Assembly: GCF_014873945.1 (NCBI RefSeq) | Contig: NZ_JADBEC010000002.1 | Coordinates: 62,001-126,000 of the forward strand | Reading direction: 5' to 3' | DNA length: 64,000 bases | Source: Rhizobium viscosum | GTDB lineage: Bacteria; Pseudomonadota; Alphaproteobacteria; Rhizobiales; Rhizobiaceae | Shown: piece after piece, positions 25,813-34,294 of the stretch | How positions within the stretch are numbered: position 1 is the stretch's first letter | How the letters are laid out: each line of letters begins with the position of its first letter | Notes under the pieces: model-generated | Told to the model about the DNA's origin: nothing | Database searches by the model: none | The model's input: the letters and a program-made list of their open reading frames with translations, nothing else | Program-made: the position numbers and the translations under genes

Positions 25813-26438
25813 GCCATCACCTCCGATACACGCTTGATCTCCGACACGATCCGGCCGTAGACAACATCGGCCGGTGTTCCGATCTGCATGACGTAAGCGC
25901 CGCTGTCGCGTGCGGCCTTCAAGCCGTATTCGTTGTCCTCGAGGATCAGGCATTCATCCGGTCTGAGACCGAAGCGCTCCATCGTGGTGACATACATTTC
26001 CGGATCCGGCTTGGCACGGGTGACATCCTCATTGGAGACGATGAGGTCGATATATTCTATCAATCCGGCGCGGCGCATCATGGACTCGATGGTGACGCGG
26101 ATCGAGTTCGAGCAGACGGCGATCTTGTAGCCATCGTGCTTGAGACGGCTGAGTGCATATTGATGGGCAAACACCGGCTTGCAGCGGGTGTAGATCAGCT
26201 CCATCGTATAGTCCTGCTTCAGCTCGTGGATCAGCTCGTTGAGCCCCTTCGGCAGGCCATTGGTACGGGAGAGGATCTCCAGCTTGCGGCGGGTTGGCAG
26301 GCCATCGAACGTGGTCAGATGCGCCTGGCGATCGATCGGCATGCCGAAAAGATCGAGCGCCCGGTTCAACGCCTCATAATGCCATTCCTTGGCATCGATC
26401 AGAACGCCATCCATGTCGAACAAAACAGCACGGATCAT
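25809..26438 (-). CDS. HAD-superfamily hydrolase (beta-phosphoglucomutase-like)
   Basis: This 209-residue HAD phosphatase has motif I D8-M-D10-G, a helical cap, motif II 'VCSNS', the Lys in 'RAKPDPEMY' and motif IV 'ILEDNEYGLKAA'. All catalytic residues are present. It overlaps its neighbours on both sides by 4 bases, so it is tightly coupled to the double nucleotidyltransferase and the GDPD-like gene. The substrate is probably a phosphorylated sugar or polyol of the same glycan pathway. Confidence 0.88.
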   Translation of the reverse strand: MIRAVLFDMDGVLIDAKEWHYEALNRALDLFGMPIDRQAHLTTFDGLPTRRKLEILSRTNGLPKGLNELIHELKQDYTMELIYTRCKPVFAHQYALSRLKHDGYKIAVCSNSIRVTIESMMRRAGLIEYIDLIVSNEDVTRAKPDPEMYVTTMERFGLRPDECLILEDNEYGLKAARDSGAYVMQIGTPADVVYGRIVSEIKRVSEVMA

Positions 26439-27109
26439 GTGACTTCCTCCTCAACCATCCAGGCAAAGCTCTGCTCGGCTGCATCGGGCAGATCGGTACA
26501 GATCATCAGCCGCTCGAGCGGAAGACCGCTCTTTGCAGCCTGTCGCAATGCGCCGGACCAGGCGGCCCAGACTGCCTCATGCGGGCGCTTATGCAGTTCC
26601 GGCGAGACCATCGCGACATATTTGCCGCGTCGCAGATCATCGATCGCCCGTTCGATCGAGGCCGGCTTCTCGGCGAAGGAATCTACCCAGACGCCCTCAC
26701 AACGTTCGTAGAAAGAGGGGTAGAGCTCGACCTCACTGTAGCGAGTGAAAACCGGGATATCGCTATCGAGATAAGGCCTGAGATCGGGGACCGAAGCGTC
26801 GAAAACGAAGGAGCGTTTCGTCACCCCATACTGTTCCAGCATCGGCAACAGGGCAGGGCAGAGGCCGTCCGCCTTGATATTGATGGCCAGCCGGCCCGGG
26901 GCGCCATTTGCTGCATAGCATTCAAGAACGCGCGCAAAGGGCAATGCCCCGGTTGTGGCCGGATCGTGTGAAATAACCAGCTCGCCATTCAGATCGCGAA
27001 CATCGAGTTCAACGCCGTGTCCTGCGGCAAATGCCTTGTCGAATGCCGCTAAAGTGTTCCGCTCCTGGGGAGCAAGCCACCAGCCACGATGTGCGAGTAT
27101 CATCATCAT
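26435..27109 (-). CDS. glycerophosphodiester phosphodiesterase-like protein
   Basis: This roughly 224-residue protein is of the GDPD/PLC-like TIM-barrel family. It has 'LAHRGW', then E-x-D in 'GVELDVRD' and the His in 'VISHDPAT', the metal and catalytic residues of GDPD. There is no signal peptide, so it is cytoplasmic. Three ATG codons in a row begin the gene; a GGAGGG lies 5 bases before the first, which I take as the start. It is first in the operon with HAD and nucleotidyltransferases. This unusual placing suggests a phosphodiester intermediate in glycan decoration. Confidence 0.82.
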   Translation of the reverse strand: MMMILAHRGWWLAPQERNTLAAFDKAFAAGHGVELDVRDLNGELVISHDPATTGALPFARVLECYAANGAPGRLAINIKADGLCPALLPMLEQYGVTKRSFVFDASVPDLRPYLDSDIPVFTRYSEVELYPSFYERCEGVWVDSFAEKPASIERAIDDLRRGKYVAMVSPELHKRPHEAVWAAWSGALRQAAKSGLPLERLMICTDLPDAAEQSFAWMVEEEVT

Positions 27110-27348
27110 TATGTCCCTCCGGCCCAATCGGCCAACAACGATTTTGTGTCGTCACAAAGGGCCGGATGAAATCCATGCATGTGCCGACCAATCTTCATAT
27201 GCAGGATTGTAATTTCATCTTGACTATGCAGAAGTGAGTATAGATCGTCAACATCGAATATACACCAAAGTTGTTACTTTGGTAACACATGTGATGCGCG
27301 CAATAATGCCAATATAAACTCCAGATAAACTCAAAAGAACATGTGACC

Positions 27349-28854
27349 ATGGGCACATCTAGTACGGCATCACTACCCGGCGCGGAGGAAGATCAGGAGC
27401 CGCGTAGTGTCTCTACATCACGGGATGCGCTATGGGTTTCAGGCGCTCGTCTGGTCAGCCAACTCTGCGGTATCGGTACGCTGCTGATCGCAGCCCGCGT
27501 CCTCTCACCGGCCGACGTTGGCGTCTTTGCCATGGTCTCCTCGGCCGTGTTGCTGCAATCGAAGATTGCCGAAGCCGGATGGAGCGAATATTTGATTGCT
27601 GCGCCGCACGATAGAGAGCTGCCCGGTACGGTCCTTTATTGCGCGCTTACAAGCGGTCTCGCCTTTACCATCCTCGGCCTGATTGGGCTTGCCGTTTCCC
27701 TCGTTTGGCTGGCGCCTACCGGATCGATCTTCGTCACTCTCCTGCTGCTGATGGCGACCATCGTGCCCGGCACCTTCATCATCTGCCAGAGCGGCGTATT
27801 GGTCAGGGGACGACGCCTGCGCGAACTTGCCTCCTACCAGGCGGCCTCGGAATTTCTGGGCCTTCTCGTGACGACCGGAGGGCTATTGCTCGGCTGGGGC
27901 ATCGTCGCGCTTGCGGCAGGACGCTGCTGCGTCGTGCTTGTCGCACTCCTGATGTCCACGGGCTTTGCGCGCTGGCTTCCGCGCTTCGAATTCCATCTCA
28001 CCACTGCCCGCGAGGCGCTTGCCTATTCCACCCGGCTTCTGGCATCGCGCCTCATGCAATTTGCGCAAAGCTACGGCGCGGAGTTCCTGATCGTGTTCTT
28101 CATCGGTGCGGCGGAGGTCGGCCTCTACAGAATGGCAAGCCGCATCGTCGGCGCCGTCACAGAGCTGATTTCCGAACCCGTGAGGATGCTGGCATGGAGC
28201 TATTTTTCCCGCCAGCAGAGCGCCACGGGCAGTGGGGCGGAAGGCCTCAGCCGGCTCATGGGTTTGATCATGGCAGCCACCGCTTTTGCCGCTCTTCCCG
28301 TCTTCATGGGCCTTGCCGTCATATCCGAACAACTCGTCAGCGTGCTGCTCGGGGTGCAGTGGCTCGCAGCCGCCCCAGTGCTCATCCTTTTGGCGGCTGC
28401 GCGCGGCATTGCCGTCATCCAGATGCTCAACGAGCCCGTACTCAGCATCATCGGCCGGGTTGCCCTGCTGCCGCGGCTGAACATGCTGTTTACGGCAACA
28501 AGCCTCGCCTGCCTTGCGATCGCCGGCTGGATCCGTCCGGACCTCGTCAATATCGCGGTTGCGCAGGTCGTGGCCGCGGCATTGACGACTTCAGTGTCTC
28601 TCTACTTCCTGCAGCGCGGCACCGGATTCCGTTGGCCTTCCTTGTTGCGTCGGATCCTTCCCGCCGGGCTGGGCGCCTGTGTGATGGTCGGCACCGTCGG
28701 TCTGGCTCTCCATATGGCAGGCGGTAGCTTGCATCTGCCCTTGGTCGATTTGTTTATGGGAGTTGTGGTGGGGGGCCTCGCCTATGTCGTCATTGCATGG
28801 TCCAGCGGTCGCGCCTTGATGGCGGAACTCAACCATGTGACAGGCGCGCAGTAG
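27349..28854 (+). CDS. polysaccharide flippase (Wzx-like, MOP superfamily)
   Basis: This roughly 501-residue protein has 12-14 predicted membrane helices and the MOP-type start 'SRDALWVSGARLVSQLCGIGTLLIAARVLSPADVGVFAM'. Such proteins flip lipid-linked glycan units across the inner membrane. It is divergent from the nucleotidyltransferase operon across a 239-base gap, so the two are probably one glycan locus. The ATG at 27349 is used; a GTG two codons upstream is also possible, and no strong ribosome site distinguishes them. Confidence 0.87.
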   Translation: MGTSSTASLPGAEEDQEPRSVSTSRDALWVSGARLVSQLCGIGTLLIAARVLSPADVGVFAMVSSAVLLQSKIAEAGWSEYLIAAPHDRELPGTVLYCALTSGLAFTILGLIGLAVSLVWLAPTGSIFVTLLLLMATIVPGTFIICQSGVLVRGRRLRELASYQAASEFLGLLVTTGGLLLGWGIVALAAGRCCVVLVALLMSTGFARWLPRFEFHLTTAREALAYSTRLLASRLMQFAQSYGAEFLIVFFIGAAEVGLYRMASRIVGAVTELISEPVRMLAWSYFSRQQSATGSGAEGLSRLMGLIMAATAFAALPVFMGLAVISEQLVSVLLGVQWLAAAPVLILLAAARGIAVIQMLNEPVLSIIGRVALLPRLNMLFTATSLACLAIAGWIRPDLVNIAVAQVVAAALTTSVSLYFLQRGTGFRWPSLLRRILPAGLGACVMVGTVGLALHMAGGSLHLPLVDLFMGVVVGGLAYVVIAWSSGRALMAELNHVTGAQ

Positions 28855-29086
28855 CGGCATGGAGGCGGATGCTCGTCAAAAGTCGAGCTTTCGTCAATCG
28901 TTGTCAGCCGACGGCTTGAAGGCCGAAGCACCAAATTCCTCTCAAATGGCGGGCGAGATCGCCTCATACGACTGGCGGTTGCTCTGGATCCACACGCAAC
29001 GCGGGATGTGCCGGCGAGCTTCGAACTTATGACGGCCGAGCGCGTTCTCATCTTGCGATAATCGACCCGCCGGATGGGAGGTGCCT

Positions 29087-29482
29087 ATGACGGATATACG
29101 CACGCGCGGATTCAAGACGAAGGCCGAGCTGGATGAACATCTTGCCGACATTGAAGGGGCTGCCGAAACGGAAGAGGCGATGTTGCCTCCGGTCGACTAC
29201 GCGGCGGAGAATCAGGAGGCCGTCGAGCTCGCAAGATTGCAGGAGGATCTGACGTTGTTGCGCAGACACATCGCTCTCGTCCGTGAGCAGGCGAAGACCG
29301 CCATCTCGACACGCGCCCAATGGGCCGATGCGAGCGCCCACGAGCAGCTTGGAAACTACCCCTGGCTGAAACTCGCCGGTGTCATTGCCATCACATTCCT
29401 GGTGGCCAGGCGATTGCGGGTGCTGCCTTCTTCGGGAATGGTGACGATGCCTCTTGCCCTTTCACGCTTCAACCGAATGTGA
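29087..29482 (+). CDS. small membrane-anchored coiled-coil protein (ElaB/YqjD-like outline)
   Basis: This 131-residue protein is acidic and helical in residues 10-85. A probable membrane helix follows ('WLKLAGVIAITFLVARRL') and then a short basic tail. That outline resembles DUF883/ElaB/YqjD inner-membrane proteins, which are linked to ribosomes and stationary phase in E. coli, though homology is not certain. GGGAGGT precedes the ATG by a few bases. It begins a block of small stress-type genes and converges with treS. Confidence 0.65.
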   Translation: MTDIRTRGFKTKAELDEHLADIEGAAETEEAMLPPVDYAAENQEAVELARLQEDLTLLRRHIALVREQAKTAISTRAQWADASAHEQLGNYPWLKLAGVIAITFLVARRLRVLPSSGMVTMPLALSRFNRM

Positions 29483-29503
29483 TCGGACGTTTGAGCCAAA
29501 AGC

Positions 29504-31147
29504 TCAGTCAAGGCGCAGCCAATAGTAACCATAGGGCTGGAACGTCAGCCGGTAGTCGGTTTCGGAAATTTCGGGAAATGCCTCGCCATTGATGAGTTCG
29601 ACGGGAATGCGCCCCCTCAGCCCGACGAGCTGTACATCGGTAGCGACGGACGCGTCCGACAGGTTGGCGGCGCAGAGCAACTTCTCGTCGCCATATTCCC
29701 TCAAATAGGCGATGACAGCGGGATTATCATTTTCGAGGAAGCGGATCGCTCCTCTCCCAAAAGCCTGGTGCCCTGTGCGCAGCTGCAGGATGCGGCGAAG
29801 CCAGTTTAGCGGCGAACGCGGATCGCTATCCTGCTCCCTGACATTGATAGCCCGGAAGCCATATTGCGGATCGTCGATCAGCGGCAGCGCGAGCTGCTCT
29901 TCGGGCGCGGTCGAAAAACCGCCGTTCCTGTCTGGCGACCATTGCATCGGCGTGCGCACCCCGTTCCTGTCTCCGAGGTCGATGTCGTCACCCATCCCCA
30001 GTTCGTCGCCGTAATAAAGCACCGGGCTGCCCGGCAATGATAGGAGCAGGATATGCAGGAGCTCGATGCGCCTGCGGTCCTGCCCCATCAGCGGCGCAAG
30101 CCGCCGCCGGATGCCGAGGTTCAACCTTGCCCGTTTGTCTGCGGCATAGGTGTCCCAGAGGAAATTGCGTTCCTCTTCGCTGACCATCTCCAACGACAGT
30201 TCATCGTGATTTCTTAGAAAGATCGCCCATTGGCAGCTCTTCGGGATATCGTATGTCTGGCCGATGATGGTGACGATCGGTTGCTTGTCGGCTTTGGCAA
30301 TCGCCGTGAATATCCGCGGCATCAGCGGAAAATGAAAAGCCATATGGCATTCGTCGCCCTTGCCGAAATATTGGCGCGCTTCCTCCGGCCATTGATTGGC
30401 CTCGGCAAGAAGCACCTTGCCGGGATAGCTGGCATCCAATGTTTTTCGAATATGCTTCAGAAGAGCATGGGTTTCGGGCAGGTTTTCGTTGCGCGTGTCG
30501 TCGCGCTCGACAAGATGCGGAATGGCATCGAGCCGAAAACCGTCGACGCCAAGATCCAGCCAGTAGCGCATGGTATTCAAGAGGGCTTCGACAACCGCGG
30601 GGTTTCGATAGTTGAGATCCGGCTGATGGGAATAGAAACGGTGCCAGAAATAGGATTTCGCCGCCGGGTCCCAGGTCCAGTTGGATCTTTCGGTATCGAC
30701 AAAAATGATACGGGTTTCTTCGAACTTCTCGTCTGTGTCCGACCAGACATAAAACTCGCGCTCCGGCGAGCCGGGAGGCGCCCGTCTTGCCCGCTGGAAC
30801 CAGGGATGCTGATCGGACGTGTGGTTGACAACGAGCTCGGCGATGACCCGGATCGACCGCGCGTGGGCTTCCCCGACGAACCGGCGGAAGTCATCGACGG
30901 TCCCAAATTCCGGTCGGATGCCTTCATAGTCGGAAATATCATAACCGTCGTCCTTGCCCGGTGACGGGTAAAATGGCAGCAGCCAGATCGTGTTGATACC
31001 GAGCTGCGCCAGATAATCCAGCTTCTCGGTCAATCCCTGAAAATCGCCGATCCCGTCGCCATTGGCATCGAAAAAGGATTTGATGTGCAACTGGTAAATG
31101 ATGGCATCCTTGTGCCAAAGAGGATGCTGCAGCTCACTGTCCGACAT
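29504..31147 (-). CDS. treS: trehalose synthase / maltose alpha-D-glucosyltransferase (GH13)
   Basis: This 547-residue GH13 protein interconverts maltose and trehalose. The N-terminal 'LWHKDAIIYQLHIKSFFDANGDGIGDFQGL' is characteristic of TreS. The catalytic nucleophile is D207 ('DGFRLDAIP'), the acid/base E249 ('LLAEANQWPE') and the transition-state Asp lies in 'LRNHDE'. No maltokinase domain is fused. AAGGGAT precedes the ATG at 31147. It is preceded on the same strand by a GFA gene and a small gene behind an EcfG-like promoter, which would fit the trehalose stress response. Confidence 0.88.
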   Translation of the reverse strand: MSDSELQHPLWHKDAIIYQLHIKSFFDANGDGIGDFQGLTEKLDYLAQLGINTIWLLPFYPSPGKDDGYDISDYEGIRPEFGTVDDFRRFVGEAHARSIRVIAELVVNHTSDQHPWFQRARRAPPGSPEREFYVWSDTDEKFEETRIIFVDTERSNWTWDPAAKSYFWHRFYSHQPDLNYRNPAVVEALLNTMRYWLDLGVDGFRLDAIPHLVERDDTRNENLPETHALLKHIRKTLDASYPGKVLLAEANQWPEEARQYFGKGDECHMAFHFPLMPRIFTAIAKADKQPIVTIIGQTYDIPKSCQWAIFLRNHDELSLEMVSEEERNFLWDTYAADKRARLNLGIRRRLAPLMGQDRRRIELLHILLLSLPGSPVLYYGDELGMGDDIDLGDRNGVRTPMQWSPDRNGGFSTAPEEQLALPLIDDPQYGFRAINVREQDSDPRSPLNWLRRILQLRTGHQAFGRGAIRFLENDNPAVIAYLREYGDEKLLCAANLSDASVATDVQLVGLRGRIPVELINGEAFPEISETDYRLTFQPYGYYWLRLD

Positions 31148-31217
31148 CGAGATCCCTTGGTCTTCCGCTAGTTCGAAAGATGTCACGGATTGCCGAACCT
31201 TCGACATCGGACACCTG

Positions 31218-31592
31218 TCAGATCCGATCCTCCACGAACTGCTCTGCGCCTTCGACCGGCTGCAGCCAGGGCTCGCGCCGCTTGATCCAGAGCTCATAGG
31301 TGGGCTTGAGGCCGGTCGGCGCATCCTGCAGGGTCCCGAGTTTGATTTCGGCCTCGTCTTCGTCGTAGGCAAAAACCCGCGAACCACAGGCCGGGCAGAA
31401 ACGGCGGCCCTGATGCACTGCGGTTTCCCCCGTGGTTTTGAAGGCGGATGCCTGCCAGATCCCGTAGTAGGTAAAGGCTGCGCCGCTCTCCTGGCGACAG
31501 TCGGTGCAATGGCAAAGCCCGATGCGCTTAGGTTCGCCCTCCAACTGATAGCGCACCTTGCCGCAATTGCAGCTCCCGTGTCGTATGGTCAT
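31218..31592 (-). CDS. GFA-family (glutathione-dependent formaldehyde-activating enzyme-like) zinc protein
   Basis: This 124-residue protein of the GFA/CENP-V fold shows zinc ligands C8-x-C10, C27-x-C29-x-x-C32 and C66-x-x-C69. Family members bind zinc and in some cases glutathione adducts; most, including this one, have no proven reaction. It lies 12 bases after the small gene upstream and 70 bases before treS, all on the minus strand. Confidence 0.87.
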   Translation of the reverse strand: MTIRHGSCNCGKVRYQLEGEPKRIGLCHCTDCRQESGAAFTYYGIWQASAFKTTGETAVHQGRRFCPACGSRVFAYDEDEAEIKLGTLQDAPTGLKPTYELWIKRREPWLQPVEGAEQFVEDRI

Positions 31593-31604
31593 CCAAAGCC
31601 TTCC

Positions 31605-31868
31605 TTAATGTTTCACCCCGAAAGGCGGTTGATCGTCGTCGAAATTGCCGTTGCTCAAACTGTCGTAGCAATTGAGGCTTGGCTCGCCGCCTCGGGTGCC
31701 GAAGGGTGTTAGCTGCACCATCATTTTCCTGGCGCGATCGATTGCGTCTTCTTCGTTCAGCGCCGCCGCCTCGGGAAGGCGCACCGTCAGTTGCTCACCG
31801 GCGTCGCCGAAGAAATCGATACGCCAGGCCTTCTGCCGATGCGTCACCTTTGCCTCGTTCAGATGCAT
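31605..31868 (-). CDS. small conserved-type protein of unknown function
   Basis: This 87-residue protein starts with a GGAGGT site 5 bases before ATG (31868). The sequence 'AWRIDFFGDAGEQLTVRLPEAAALNEEDAIDRARKMMVQLTPF' looks like a small alpha/beta fold with an acidic helix. I recognise no family. It is the first gene of a probable operon with the GFA gene and treS. Confidence 0.68.
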   Translation of the reverse strand: MHLNEAKVTHRQKAWRIDFFGDAGEQLTVRLPEAAALNEEDAIDRARKMMVQLTPFGTRGGEPSLNCYDSLSNGNFDDDQPPFGVKH

Positions 31869-31931
31869 CGAAACCTCCGTTCGGCCTTTCCGCCGGTTTC
31901 GCTTCTCTCGTGGCATGGAGATCAGTGTATC

Positions 31932-31956
31932 AACCGATGTACTGGCGATTGGTTCC
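31932..31956 (-). promoter_or_regulatory. EcfG-like promoter upstream of small gene / GFA / treS
   Basis: Read on the minus strand this is GGAAC (31956-31952), 16 bases, GGTT (31935-31932). It matches the EcfG consensus except for the first base of the -10 element. A transcript would start about 55 bases before the ATG at 31868. Trehalose genes are frequent members of the general stress regulon, which supports the call. Confidence 0.45.
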
Positions 31957-32159
31957 GCAGCCTTTCCTCCTTCGGTCCTGCACTGACGGCTTGCCGGCCT
32001 GGTTCACTCAAGGCTTCGCTCTGCCGGCACCTTCCGAAGAACGTAAGCATTTATCGAAGAGCTTTGGCTTGGCGGTTGGAAATGATCGACGCATCCATTT
32101 GCAGCCCTCTGCGTTCACTCCAAAGATGAATCTTATTCGAACCCTCGAAAGGAACGCCG

Positions 32160-32423
32160 ATGAGTTTTCCAGTTCCGACAAGCAATGATCCCACGCGTCG
32201 GTTTCAGGATGCGACCGATGCCGCCCGCCTTGCCCTGGAGGCGCTTATCGCCGATGCCAACGCTGCGGGTTGGAGCACGGACGAGATGACCGTGGCACTT
32301 GTTGAGGCGGCAAGGTCCCTTAAAGACGCAAACACCAGGGACCCCGACCCTGCCGACGATCCGGCAATAAGCGATGTCGATGCGAAGCAAGGACAGATTG
32401 GACGTGGTGAGCTATTTGACTGA
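32160..32423 (+). CDS. small acidic protein of unknown function
   Basis: This 87-residue protein (about 18% Asp) starts after an AAAGGAA site. Residues 12-55 predict as helix ('RFQDATDAARLALEALIADANAAGWSTDEMTVALVEAARSL') and the tail is acidic and disordered. There is similarity in style to the 64-residue product at 35081-35275, whose core also has a helix followed by 'x-S/A-G-F/W-x-x-E-E/M-x-x-A-L/I-x-E'. No function is known to me. Confidence 0.65.
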   Translation: MSFPVPTSNDPTRRFQDATDAARLALEALIADANAAGWSTDEMTVALVEAARSLKDANTRDPDPADDPAISDVDAKQGQIGRGELFD

Positions 32424-32497
32424 GTGACGACCTGGCGGTTGTTCGTAGCAGGACAAGCGACAGGAAGTGAGACGGTATCTCGCACGACATCGTCTCG

Positions 32498-33052
32498 TCA
32501 GATTCTGATCTGCAGTAGACCTCCTCGGGCTACCTGTCTGCCGTGGCACCAGAACGGATGGATCATGTCGCTGATGGTCAGGATATCGGCACATGGAACA
32601 AGCGGCGACCATCCTTCATTGGAATCAAGCCCGACGAAGGCCAGTCTTGTGAGGGATCTTGTGCCTCCAAGCAGATCGTCGTCATCGATGGTGATGTCCA
32701 CCAGCAGCACTTCCGGCGCCCGCACAGAGCAATCGACGGCTTCCCGGGCGATCGTCGTCACTGACGTACTTGCTCCGATATAGAAGGCCATGATCGTATT
32801 GTTGCCGAAGTCGGCGATGGCGGGAATGAGCAGATTTGCGGGCAGGGCCGTCAGGGTATCGCGTGTGCCGTCAAACCGATGCCCGGTTATATCCTCGCCC
32901 GCGAGACTGCGATTTCCCGAAAACTGATAGAAGATCTCGCGTCGAGTCAGATATTCGACCGTCCATCGACCGGAATGGTCCGTTGCATTTGACGTTGCGA
33001 GTGCCTCGATCTCCGAGACGACTTCATGGAAGGTGGTGCGAGCGTTAGCCAT
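32498..33052 (-). CDS. conserved-type protein of unknown function
   Basis: This 184-residue soluble protein starts at 33052 with AAGGAG 7 bases upstream. It contains 'IFYQFSGNRSLAGEDITGHRFDGTRD' and 'DITIDDDDLLGGTRSLTRLAFVGL', looks like an alpha/beta protein, and has no membrane segment. I do not recognise a family. The surrounding small stress-type genes and an EcfG-like sequence upstream suggest stress control, which is inferred. Confidence 0.65.
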   Translation of the reverse strand: MANARTTFHEVVSEIEALATSNATDHSGRWTVEYLTRREIFYQFSGNRSLAGEDITGHRFDGTRDTLTALPANLLIPAIADFGNNTIMAFYIGASTSVTTIAREAVDCSVRAPEVLLVDITIDDDDLLGGTRSLTRLAFVGLDSNEGWSPLVPCADILTISDMIHPFWCHGRQVARGGLLQIRI

Positions 33053-33073
33053 GGCAATTCTCCTTGAGGGGAC

Positions 33074-33099
33074 AAAGGCGGCCGGCGGGTGAATGTTCC
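33074..33099 (-). promoter_or_regulatory. possible EcfG-like promoter upstream of the 32498-33052 gene
   Basis: Read on the minus strand this is GGAAC (33099-33095), 17 bases, CTTT (33077-33074). One base of the -10 differs from CGTT. The leader to the ATG at 33052 would be under 20 bases, yet still holds the AAGGAG ribosome site. Weaker than the match near 22.2 kb. Confidence 0.3.
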
Positions 33100-33246
33100 T
33101 TCCAAAAGAGAATAACTTCCTATGCAAGCGCGGTGACCTAAGGCTGTGCTCATAACGGCTTTCGATATCGTTGCGCTGAAAGGCGCAGATAGCGTCATCA
33201 TATTGACGCAGTGCGCGTTAACCTTTGAGAGTGAAAGGAGAGGAGC

Positions 33247-33543
33247 ATGGCCAGACACGATAGCTACTATATCGAGATCACCACGCGTCTTCGATCGGTG
33301 CGATCCTTCTGCGACTTCCTTTCTAGCGGCGGGACCGTCGGCGTTGCTTCGGCGGACGGCTCACGCTACGGCGATGTCACTACCGATCTGCTTGCGAGAA
33401 CGCGCAAGGAAGCAGAAGCTCTCGATCGCATGCGCCGTCAACTCTTTCCGGATCGTGCGGACGAAGAAGTCTCGCCAGCACTCTATACGTGTGGACTTAC
33501 CGGCTCCCGCCAGTCGCGTAAGGCAGGTCGAGCTCAATCATGA
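33247..33543 (+). CDS. small protein of unknown function
   Basis: This 98-residue basic protein is preceded by AAAGGAGAGGAG. The middle has 'TRLRSVRSFCDFLSSGGTVGVASADGSRYGDVTTDLLARTRKEAEALDRMRRQL', a compact alpha/beta start followed by an amphipathic helix. Its last 47 bases overlap the convergent exonuclease III gene, an unusually long tail-to-tail overlap. No family is recognised. Confidence 0.62.
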   Translation: MARHDSYYIEITTRLRSVRSFCDFLSSGGTVGVASADGSRYGDVTTDLLARTRKEAEALDRMRRQLFPDRADEEVSPALYTCGLTGSRQSRKAGRAQS

Positions 33544-34294
33544 CGGGGGCATGATCGCTCGTATGGTCCCAGCCCCGAGGATTGCGCCGGACGCTGGCAG
33601 AGCCAAGATGTCCAGCGACATCGGGACTGAGAAGAACATGGTCGATCCGCAGTCCTGCATCCCGTTCGAATGAGTTTCTCCAGTATTTCCAGAAGGTGTA
33701 GATTCGCTCATTCGGGTGAAGGTGGCGAAGTGCATCCGTCCATCCTTGTTGAACCAATCTGGCATAGGCCTTCCTGACCTCGGGCCTGAACAAGGCATCA
33801 TCGCGCCATCGTTCCGGGGAATAGACATCCATGTCGGTCGGTATGACGTTGAAATCGCCAATGAGCAGGGTGGGGACTTTGAGGTCCAGGAGCTCCCCGG
33901 CATAGTGATGCAGGCGCTGGAACCAGCGCAGCTTGTAGTCGAATTTCGGACCAGGCGCCGGATTGCCGTTTGGAAGATAGAGACAGCCGATCAACATCCC
34001 GTTTATGGCAGCCTCGATGTAACGGCTGTGGCTGTCGTCCGGATCGCCGGGCAGGCCACGGCGTGTCAGCACCGGCAAAACGCTTCTCGCAAGAATTGCC
34101 ACACCATTCCAGCTCTTTTGGCCATGCCAGACGGCACGATATCCGGCACCTTCGATCTCTCGTCGCGGGAACCGATCGTCGGAAGTTTTCAGTTCCTGAA
34201 GACAGACGACATCAGGCGCATCTTCTTCCAGCCATCGCAGCAATATCGGAAGGCGGCCGATGATCCCGTTAATATTATAAGTAGCTATCTTCAA
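33497..34294 (-). CDS. xthA: exodeoxyribonuclease III (XthA/ExoA family)
   Basis: This 265-residue EEP-fold nuclease acts in base-excision repair as an AP endonuclease and 3' exonuclease. It shows 'ATYNINGI', the catalytic Glu in 'VCLQELKTSD', 'IGDFNVIPTD', a long 'WTDALRHLHP...YTFWKYW' segment and the final 'SDHAPVMIEL'. The start is a TTG at 34294 with TTTGGAGG ideally spaced. No ATG or GTG lies nearby in frame. A second xth paralogue on the main chromosome is likely in rhizobia. Confidence 0.88.
   Translation of the reverse strand: MKIATYNINGIIGRLPILLRWLEEDAPDVVCLQELKTSDDRFPRREIEGAGYRAVWHGQKSWNGVAILARSVLPVLTRRGLPGDPDDSHSRYIEAAINGMLIGCLYLPNGNPAPGPKFDYKLRWFQRLHHYAGELLDLKVPTLLIGDFNVIPTDMDVYSPERWRDDALFRPEVRKAYARLVQQGWTDALRHLHPNERIYTFWKYWRNSFERDAGLRIDHVLLSPDVAGHLGSASVRRNPRGWDHTSDHAPVMIELDLPYATGGSR

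Noticed and set aside
29504..31387. Longer treS frame starting near 31387
   Set aside because: The extra 80 codons lie inside the GFA gene and lack a start site; the ATG at 31147 has AAGGGAT upstream and matches the TreS N-terminus.
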